Shown: positions 56,170-64,000 of the stretch, one piece after another
Layout of the letters: each line of letters begins with the position of its first letter
Position numbering within the stretch: position 1 is the first letter of the stretch
NCBI GenBank assembly: GCA_047495785.1
Contig: JBLDXI010000103.1
Location: 62,001 to 126,000 of the forward strand
DNA: 64,000 bases
Direction of reading: 5' to 3'
Origin: Lepidodermella squamata
Taxonomy: Eukaryota; Gastrotricha
Program-made: the position numbers and the translations under genes
Notes under the pieces: model-generated
What the model was told of the DNA's origin: nothing
The model's database searches: none
What the model saw: the letters and a program-made list of their open reading frames with translations, nothing else

Positions 56170-57321
56170 ACGAGATATCCCAATGTCACATAATGTTTAT
56201 TATAATTACGATCTAAAAACGTCTAAAATTTTACTCGGCTGCTGTTTCGCACCTAATGGCTTACGCAATTGCTTGTCACGCTCAGCTTTTAGCGGTTGCT
56301 TTGCAAAATATTTTAGCAAATGTTAATCTTCAATCTTGCTGGACGCGTGCTGAACAAAAACTTATCAGTTTAGTGTTTTGATCACGTGAGCACGTGTGAC
56401 CCTTGACCTGCAAAATGGAAGTATAATCCCCTAATACCCCCTAGTTCGAGGTCCTACTTCGCGCACTGCTGTGTACTTATTAGCCATTTTCTTTAGAGTA
56501 AATATGACCGTAAATAAAAGCGATAGTGTAACTCTTGTTACGTTTGATACATTTTTGTGGCGTTACATATACATTACGTCTTCTAGCGTACTTGGTCAAA
56601 ACCAGGCGCTTTATCTAGGGTTTTTCCTGGTCGTCTAAGGTGTCTAAGGTACTTTTTCATGACATTTTCACCGCTACCTTGCGTCGTCTTGAATTTTCGA
56701 TTTTCCCGATGATAAGTGACATTTATTACTCATTCACAGTACGGTGAGTTTCGATCTGTGCCGTGGTAACACCCACTCAATGTCGGGTCCATGAGGCGTC
56801 CCCGGATCTGTCCCGGACCCGAAACGAAAAACCGACCCGGGTAAAACCTGAACCGGGGACAACTTCGCACTTCATTACGTCATACAAGAACTCACGCAGC
56901 TTAGTTTCCAAAGAATCGTACGAAAAAAAGGTTGGCCATCGCGAGCCTATGTTTATGAACTTCTGAAATTATTATTGCTTTCGATATCCAACGATCGCTC
57001 AACGCTGAAAATGTTAGGCACATATATTATTAAACGAGTTCTTTCATGACTTGAGATCCAGATTTTAGTTTCTGGAGCTGCCGTTGTTTTCATTGTAATT
57101 AAACGAATTTTCAATGCGGCTCTGTAAGGAACCGAGTATTCACTTTGAAATAATTGTACAACCGGGTTTTCTTCATTGAAAATTCAGCGTCATACTCAAT
57201 ACCTAATAAATGAAATCGTTACGTCGTTTATTCACTTCACCGCGACAAAAAAACTGATGAAAGTATAAATGAAAAAGTTATTCGAAATAGGGATCCTAAC
57301 GCTGTTATCGGACGTATTGCC
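56170..57321. other. Intergenic region with dispersed-repeat copy 2
   Basis: The part at 56430-56560 (CCCCCTAGTTCGAGGTCCTA, GCGCACTGCTGTGTACTTATT) matches the repeat at 27886-28025. The rest has no supported gene. Confidence 0.6.
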
Positions 57322-57330
57322 GTGGCAGAG

Positions 57331-58060
57331 GCACATTTTCAGGCCCGCCTAAGTTTCCTCCACGCGCGCGCTCCTATTGGCTGGCGTTTTGTGCGCATGA
57401 TTGCGCAACACGTGTGAGCGCGCGCACAACGCGAACAAACAAAATCTCGAATTATTCCCCAATTTATTTTTGTAATTAATTTTGTCCACGATCGTGATAG
57501 CACATTGGACAGAGCAGTAAAAACTGAATATTCTTATCTAAAATTCGTATGGAATAGATTGTTTGAAATTGAAATTTAATGAATCGTTAGGACTTACAGA
57601 ATTGCGCGCGCACAAGTTAAAGTCGTGCCCGCACTTGATTTTTAGTATTTAAAAACCGCGCGCAGAAATTACAAAGGCTAACTTTCGAATTTACCGGCGG
57701 TTTTTATATCAGAATGAAATTCATTAAATTTGAAATCGATTGAATATGGTGTTCTCGCTCGAAAAATGTAAAGTAAAAATTTTTTACGTGTGATGAAAAT
57801 TTGTCGTCTGAATTTTCGTTAACGCGCGCGCTCAAAAGTTACTAGTGCGTGCGCGCGTTATTTTAAATGCACGTAAAAATTTTTGCTTTACATTTTTCGA
57901 GCGAGAACACCATATTCAATCGATTTCAAATTTAACGAATTTCATTCTGATATAAAAACCGCCGGTAAATTCGAAATTTATCCTTTATCATTCATTGAGA
58001 GTGTGGCCGACCAATCAGAGTGCGCGCGTGGAGGAAACTTAGGCGGGCCTGAAAATGTGC
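57331..58060. mobile_element. Foldback element with 9-bp target duplication
   Basis: The ends are GCACATTTTCAGGCCCGCCT (57331) and its exact reverse complement (ending 58060). They are flanked by GTGGCAGAG at 57322-57330 and again at 58061-58069. The terminal repeat continues through CCTCCACGCGCGC. A second long inverted match lies inside: 57690-57785 (CCGGCGGTTTTTATATCAGA onward) pairs with 57875-57973. The 9-bp duplication with long inverted repeats fits Mutator/Foldback-type elements. No transposase inside. A fragment of the same end occurs at 20340-20372. Confidence 0.92.
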
Positions 58061-58069
58061 GTGGCAGAG

Positions 58070-58414
58070 CGCAAGGCCTATCATCGCAGCCTCCTCTCGC
58101 GGTGATAATGCTATCGCACGAAGGAACATTGGCGCCGGTGGAACGTAGAAACAGGTTATAATGGCCAACTTCCTGAAATAAGATATAAACGACAGCAAAT
58201 GGAGATAGAGAGTGAATTCATGCTGAAATGCTAATTAATTGCTTCAAAAAGACCAGCCGAAGTAATAGTCCTATAATACATCACTTTTCGGTTGCGGAGC
58301 TGAAATAGTTTCCAAGTTTGACAAGCTACTTTTTCGCGATTTTGACTTTACAACAACGGTATTGATAGTCAAAGCGGTTAAATCGAAAGAAGCCCCGTGA
58401 CTGTCACAATTGCA
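58070..58414. other. Upstream region of the receptor gene
   Basis: No gene seen between the foldback element and the ATG at 58415; the promoter of the receptor should lie here. Confidence 0.4.
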
Positions 58415-61400
58415 ATGGACCAAGCTGCACTTATGAAATTAGTTATCAATGCGGGCATTACCAATCCCGATCATCAATCTCACCTGTGCGATGTTTTCGC
58501 TGGTAGTTTGCTATTGTTAACGTAATGCCATATGCCTTAATATTTGCATTTGTTTCACAGCTAATGAATTAGATGAACTCGGCATATCCCTATTAACAAA
58601 GGACGAAATCAAGGACTTATTTCCATCGAAATTGGGGCGCAGAAAGGCGTGTGAGGCAGTTTCTGCCTTTGCCCAAGCCCGTAAAACAGCACCCACCAAG
58701 CTAGTTGGATCGGCCGAAAGTCAATTGAAGGTTCAATTAAATCTTTATAAATCATTCCTAAACAAAAATGTTGCCACTAATTTAGCAGCAGGTCACTGAG
58801 GTAACTGCTGAAACTTCGATCAAAAAGGCTCGTGTATTCCTCAGCTATTCTTGGAGCTTTCGGGAGGATGACGTTCGCAGGGTCGCCGATGAATACCTTA
58901 GCAAACAGCCGGACTTCGATGTTTTCCTTGATGTACACAAAATCTGCGGTGATCTTGATCAAGCGATGATCGAGGTAGGTTTCATGCCCCTCAGTACCTC
59001 CTCGAGATGCCTTTTCATAAAAACAGAAAGTCGACTGGGCTGATATCGTTGTTTGCTTTCTTTGCCAGCCCTACCTCCGAGAAGGTTCCAATTCAGCCAA
59101 GGAGTTCGACTATGCTATTTTCAAGAAGAAGAAAGTTCTCCTCGTCAATTTGGAAGACAGCTTTGTCCAGCTTGGAGAATCTCGAAACCTGGGCAATCTG
59201 CTTCGCATCTTTTTGCGAACGGAGGCCATGCACTTCCACGACGATGCGAATGATATTTGCCAGCAAATCCGGCTGATACTGAAAATGCCAGCTCAGAAAG
59301 CCGTTGTTCTAAATCGATTTTACGCCCCGGCCATACCTATCAGCATTGCGAACTATTTCGAGTGGAATGAACTCAAAGCCAAAATGATGAAACATCTTAT
59401 TAAGATATGCAAGCAGCCAGCCAAGGGTATGTTTTCTTAACAAATGAGACTGTCCACCGTCGGCAGGAAAATCTACAGTGGAAATCAAAAGTTACGCACG
59501 GTCAGGAATTTCTTGAGTTAAAACTGAAAATATCTCACACCTCACACGCACCAAAACTATTTGTAGCTCCATAAATGGATTGAAATCAGCTAGTAAAAAT
59601 GAAACTTGTGACTCGGACAGATTGAAAAGTTTTAATAGTTGTAAAAATATGAATATTTATTAGCTGCTAATTAATATTCCGAAACCCTGAAAATTGATAA
59701 ATATGTCAGAAAAATTCCGGCAAAATGTTTTTGATTTGTCGCAATCTCATTCGAACTGCTCAAATTTTTCTGCGTTTTTTGGCATTTCGTCGTTGGTGCG
59801 GCTAAAAGTCCATCAAAACTCTAAATTGGGTTTTTTCGAGATCCTGACTCAGTTTTTCACGCTGGTCAATAATATGAAAACCGCATTTCAAAATTCGTCA
59901 GGGATCAAAAGTCATATCTCCACATTCGTGGATTTTTTTCCAGGTCATTCTTTTTCCATCAGGAAAAGTGCTATATCCATAGCATGATTTCGAATAGGGC
60001 ACAAAAAGTGCTATGTGAACCGCAAAAATTATTCGATCACGACAATAAATGGCGATGACTCAGTGCGGTATTCGATGCCAAGTGAAAATAAGTCGGCAAA
60101 AAATCGGCTCGCAAAGAGGGAAAAAAGCCAAAAATGAATGCTTTCGTAAGGACTCGAACCACAACCTTAAAAAACACAAACAAAAATCGAAAAAATCGAC
60201 AAAAAAGTCCTAACTGCAGCGAATGCCCTTATTGTGCAATAACGATGCGTCATCGGTAAAAATGGCCGGCGCCATTCGATCCGCCGGGTTTGATTACCCC
60301 TGGTTTTCACATCAGTGACATTTTTTACAGAACATTTTGGAAATAAAGCTGTTTTTTCGATTTATCTCGAAATAAATTGTTTTGGAGATAGGACTTTTAG
60401 CCGCACCAACTACGATTTAACTAAGAATGTCCTAGTTTCAAGACATCTCATGAATATATTCATATTCTTGAAACTATTCCCCTTTTACTGGAGCTATTTT
60501 TGGAGCTCGTACAAAAGGCGTCATTTTGGTCCGTTTTGCAGGAGACAAACAGCCGTATTTCGCACGTGCGAAATATTTCAACTAGTGTCGCGTCAATTCC
60601 ACCGTGCGGTTATTTTGATTGCCACTGTAGAAAATCTGGAATAATGGTGCAATGAAAAACTGGCGAGGAGGGGGAGATGGAGGGTATCATGCCCCCTTCC
60701 CAGTTCGCAAGGCCAAAGTGAAAACCCCCAATACCCACAGGGCTCGCAATTGAGGACTTCGGACTCATAAAATACCCCCTAGTTCGGGAATCCTACTTCG
60801 CACACTGGTTGAAATATTGCATCGTAGTCCTGTTATAGATTCAATTGGGGCTAGGTATTTGAACGTCTGCTCCAAAGCCCTAAGCCCTAAACGCATATAG
60901 AACCAAGATTCTCTAACGTCTTGTCGTTAATATAGGTTTCGCCAGTCTGCTGGTTGTGGCTGGCGAGGGAGGTGTTGGCAAGTCCGTGTTGATCGCGAAG
61001 TTACTTTGCAGCGAAAATATACCCAGAGGACTGCAATCCCCAACGGTTGTTCTATGGCTCCAGTGTTTCGATGACTTTCGATGACTCAGCCAAGAAAGAA
61101 TTCCGCGAAAGCCTAATAGCAGTGGCAAAAAAGGCCGCCTGCAGAATTCACCGGGTTGGAGTTATCTCACATCAGCGAGTATTTCCGAGACAAAAAACGG
61201 CATCGGGTTCTGGTCGTTCTTGACGACATGTTCAACGTGGAATTGCTTCGCTTCTTTGTGCAAGAGCAATCAGAAATGTCCTGCTGTGTCATCACGCGTG
61301 ACCCCTATCCGATTTTAATGCAACAGCGACAGCTCATCTACAAGTTGGAGAAAATTGATAGCCTCGAAAATGAAGCCATTGAACGTTATCTGGAAAAAAC

Positions 61401-63707
61401 ATGCGGATTGCAGGAAAAATTCAAGAAAAACGCCAAGGATAAGATTGCTAACCTTGCTAAAATGTGCTGTGGTTTGCCTTTGATCATGTCTCTCGTTGCT
61501 AACCGATTTCTCTTCGGAAATTTCGATTGGGACGAGGAGTATGAAGAGTTAGCTAGCCAAAAGACCAACGACTTTGATACTGCACTATAGCCGGAGGCGA
61601 TCCGCGCTTCAAAGAGCAAACCGTTGATTGCCTGTTACAGTTTACTCTGGAGCGATTGGGGGAGACATACAGGCTTTGCTTCTATGCTTTCTTACTTTTC
61701 GCTCCAAACACTCTAATTCCTGGCGAATATCTAACGATGTTGTGGCGACAGCTGGCAACCAACCTCAGGGCAAAGGATGTGTTCAAAGCATTTGATCAGC
61801 GGGCTGTTATACGAACAGTTGGCGGAGAATATGAACTCTCCTCCGTCCATCAGCTGCTTTGGGAAGCTGGTTTTCGACGAGCTGCTCAAGAATTTGAGAT
61901 AGCCGCCTCAAATGACGCCGATCTGTATGACAAAGTCCGATTGAGCTTTCTTCATAGAAGGAATGTTTCTAACGCCGAGATGCTGCTGTTCGAGGTTTTT
62001 AAGGGCGAAAATGGTCAAAAGCACAAATCAGTCCATCGGCAGCTGCTGCGTGATATCCTGGAGAGTTTGAGTTGCGATGCATTGTTGGATGTTTGCAAGT
62101 CTATGAGCGTAAGCGAGGCCAAGTCTTTTATCCATTTCCTATATGGCTTGGAGTGGGAAGATAATATCGGACCACCGGTAGACCATACTTTAATAGCCTA
62201 TGGAACTCACAATTCTTATCGCCTGATCTCATGGATACTTTCAAGGCTGCTTGGGAATCAAGATCTCGGTCAAAACTACATAAAATGCATAGCAGAACAC
62301 AATGATTTGGCGTTTCTGATGCAAATTTTTGACGACGATAAAATATTGATGCTGAAAAACGAGAGGGACAAAATCGTGAACTTCTTTTACGGGCACTTTT
62401 GGAAATACCAAGCAAGAACGGCTTTGAATAACCACGGAAGCTGCAAAGAAACATCCGAGTTTATTAGATCTGTTTTAAAGCGTGATTTAACATCAGTGAA
62501 ACGCCATTTCAACCCAGCTGAGGCAATCGTGGCTATGGAAATCGCAGCGCTACTGGGTGACTTGGAGATAGTAAGATTATTGGCCGAAAAATCCCCTGGT
62601 GAGAACAACAGCAGAATCCCGCTTAGCATAGCCGCTCAAAATGGACACTTTGATGTTGTTAAATTCCTAGCTGAGGAAGCACCGGAATTAGTTTCAATGG
62701 CTGACAAGGCCGGCACAACCCCGCTTTGGAGGGCAGCTCAAAACGGCCACATCGAAATTGTTCGTTTTCTAGCAGAGAAAGCACCAGCGACGGTTTCTGC
62801 GGGTGATAACAAGGGCAGAACCCCTATCGGCATAGCGGCGAAAAATGGCCAAATCGAAGTAGTTCGATTCCTGGTAAAAGAAGCACCAAACATGGCTTCG
62901 ATAGTTGACAACGCCGGTAAATCGCCCCTATGGAGGGCCGCTCAGAACGGTAACATCGAAGTTGTTCGATTCTTGGCAAAGGAAGCACCAGCCACGATGT
63001 CTACGGCTGATAGCAAGGGCAGAACCCCGATCTGCATTGCCGCTAAAAATAGCCGCATCATAGTTGTTCGATTTCTAGCTGAGGAAGCACCTGAAACGGT
63101 TTCCACGGGTGATAAGGTCGGTAGAGCTCCGATATGGGGAGCCGCTGAAAATGGCCACATTGAAGTTGTTCGATTCCTGGGGACAGTAGCACCAGCCATA
63201 ATGTCAAAGGCTGATAATTTCGGCAAAACCCCGATTTTGGCAGCCGCTACAAATGGCCAAATTGAAGTAGTTCGATTCCTGGGGAAAGAAGCACCAGCCA
63301 CGGTTTATATGGCTGATGAAAACGGCAGAACCCCGATGTGGGAAGCCGCTGGCGATGGCCACGCCGAAGTGGTTCGATTCTTGGCAAAAGAAGCACCTGC
63401 CACGGTTTTTATGGCCAATAACGACGGCTACACCCCTTTTGAGATGGCTGTTAGTTTTAACAGAATTGAAGTAGTTAGATTCCTAGCTAGAGAAGCACCA
63501 GCCACGGTTTTTATCGTTGATAAGTCCGGCAGAACTGCGCTATGGGAAGCCGCCTACCTAGGCCACGTCGAAATTGTTCGATTCCTCGCAGAAGAAGCAC
63601 CGTCGTTGGTTTCTGCGGGTGATAACAAGGGCACTACTCCTCTCGAGATAGCTCAGGTCTTTGGCCAACACGAAGTTGTGCGATTCCTGTCAGATTTCAA
63701 GCTTTGA
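58415..63707 (+). CDS. SAM-TIR-NB-ARC-ankyrin receptor, NB-ARC frame broken
   Basis: Exons 58415-58502, 58561-58730, 58792-58974 and 59069-59426 join in phase; a 1.5-kb intron leads to 60936. Exons 1-2 encode a SAM-like helical domain (ELDELGISLLTKDEIKDLFP, then GRRKACEAVSAF). Exons 3-4 encode a TIR-like domain (ARVFLSYSW, DVFLDVHKICGD, LREGSNSAKEFDYAIF, KKVLLVNL). From 60936 the NB-ARC begins with the P-loop GEGGVGKS, then the Walker B strand VLVVLDD (61203-61233), an RNBS-like CCVITRD, and CGLPLIMSLV. The ARC winged-helix (RLCFYAFLLFAPNTLIP) and about eleven ankyrin repeats (EVVRFLAKEAP type) follow to 63707. Between 60936 and 61656 the frame shifts three times, once at a tandem 10-bp duplication. 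The last 683 codons are intact. It resembles STAND/NLR immune sensors that oligomerise on ligand binding. Either it is a fresh pseudogene or the sequence has errors. Confidence 0.75.
59427..60935 (+). other. Large intron of the receptor gene with repeat fragments
   Basis: Bounded by AAGG|GTATGT and TATAG|GT. It contains a fragment of the dispersed repeat at 60770-60815 (CCCCCTAGTTCGGGAATCCTA). A tRNA-like B-box remnant (on the minus strand, GGTTCGAGTCC) lies near 60154-60164. No open gene. All other introns of this gene are 55-95 nt, so this one was probably enlarged by insertions. Confidence 0.6.
61062..61085 (+). repeat. Tandem 10-bp duplication in the NB-ARC exon
   Basis: TTTCGATGAC is present twice in a row near 61065-61085. 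Reading in the P-loop frame meets a TGA here. The frame that continues protein-like (SAKKEFRESLIAVAKK) is shifted by ten bases. The duplication therefore explains the first break exactly. Confidence 0.8.
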
Positions 63708-64000
63708 GAGTTGGGTTCCCCCGATGAACATCAAGTGTTGAAGTTCTAGAAGGGTTTCCCGCGTAATCACTATAAGCAATCACAAGCAATGAAGGTTGGT
63801 TGGTTAATGCAAAGGAGTCACCTGATAAGTCCAGGTGGAAATCGGTTAATCTTGGACTGGGTTGAATTGCTCTCACCAGTGCATTTATCACTTTGCGAAA
63901 CAGGTCATGAGCCATTTGTTCATACTTTTTTCCTATCCAATCCTATCCTATCCCAATATCCAATAGCTATCCAATATTTTCGAGTTTTTTCAAATAAATC
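63708..64000. other. 3' flank of the receptor gene
   Basis: No gene. TATCCAATCC-type words repeat at 63934-63975 and an AATAAA-like end lies at 63993. Confidence 0.4.

Noticed and set aside
57883-58161. Plus-strand frame over the right end of the foldback element
   Set aside because: Lies within inverted-repeat transposon DNA and crosses its boundary.
62942-63301. Minus-strand frame through the ankyrin array
   Set aside because: Antisense shadow of the regular ankyrin repeats.

Overview
The window is nuclear DNA of a eukaryote, very probably an invertebrate metazoan. Genes are split by many short GT-AG introns, often 45-70 nt, and there is no operon-style layout. The gene content includes a Venus-flytrap receptor tyrosine kinase, a vitelline-membrane-outer-layer-like secreted protein, ankyrin-repeat proteins, SAM/TIR/NB-ARC receptor parts and a FLYWCH-like/PHD-like protein. 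Non-LTR retrotransposon pieces of the kind common in invertebrates are also present. I cannot name the phylum. No rRNA, convincing tRNA, CRISPR array or bacterial-type operon was seen.

Layout. 0-0.85 kb: the C-terminal part of a short-chain dehydrogenase, probably a relic. 2-9 kb: a single-pass membrane protein with two PPxY motifs, then three ankyrin-repeat genes. Two of these appear to carry signal peptides, and one also has a sushi-like module, which suggests extracellular ankyrin repeats. 10.7-15.4 kb: a six-exon receptor with a Venus-flytrap-type ectodomain, one transmembrane helix and a tyrosine kinase. 16-33 kb: mostly mobile DNA. It holds a 5'-truncated LINE, several terminal-inverted-repeat elements, foldback hairpins, a gag-like LINE ORF1 on the minus strand and an hAT element with an 8-bp target duplication. 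Inside this tract sits one VMO-I plus aerolysin-like gene whose reading frame is cut by a TGA. 34-51 kb: a cluster of small, mostly unrecognised membrane proteins. These are a secreted-type Cys/Thr protein, a TM/coiled-coil/CXC protein, two related four-helix proteins, and a family of about 110-residue proteins with a CRL motif and one helix. A FLYWCH/PHD-like gene and a transposase-like (DUF7869-type) gene are in the same stretch. 53.5-63.7 kb: a protein kinase fused to near-identical ankyrin repeats, then a SAM-TIR-NB-ARC-ankyrin receptor. A 730-bp foldback element with 9-bp target duplications lies between them.

How the genes may fit together. The right end looks like an innate-sensing neighbourhood: a STAND/NLR-type receptor beside a kinase, both ending in ankyrin repeats. 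The left end adds the unusual secreted ankyrin proteins. This functional link is inference from domain content and proximity. Several candidate genes show frame breaks: the NB-ARC region, a T7 run in the second four-helix gene, one junction of the DUF7869-like gene, and the VMO/aerolysin-like gene. Some of these loci may be pseudogenes, or the assembly may carry indel errors. Exon boundaries given here come from reading splice sites and phases by eye and have no transcript support.
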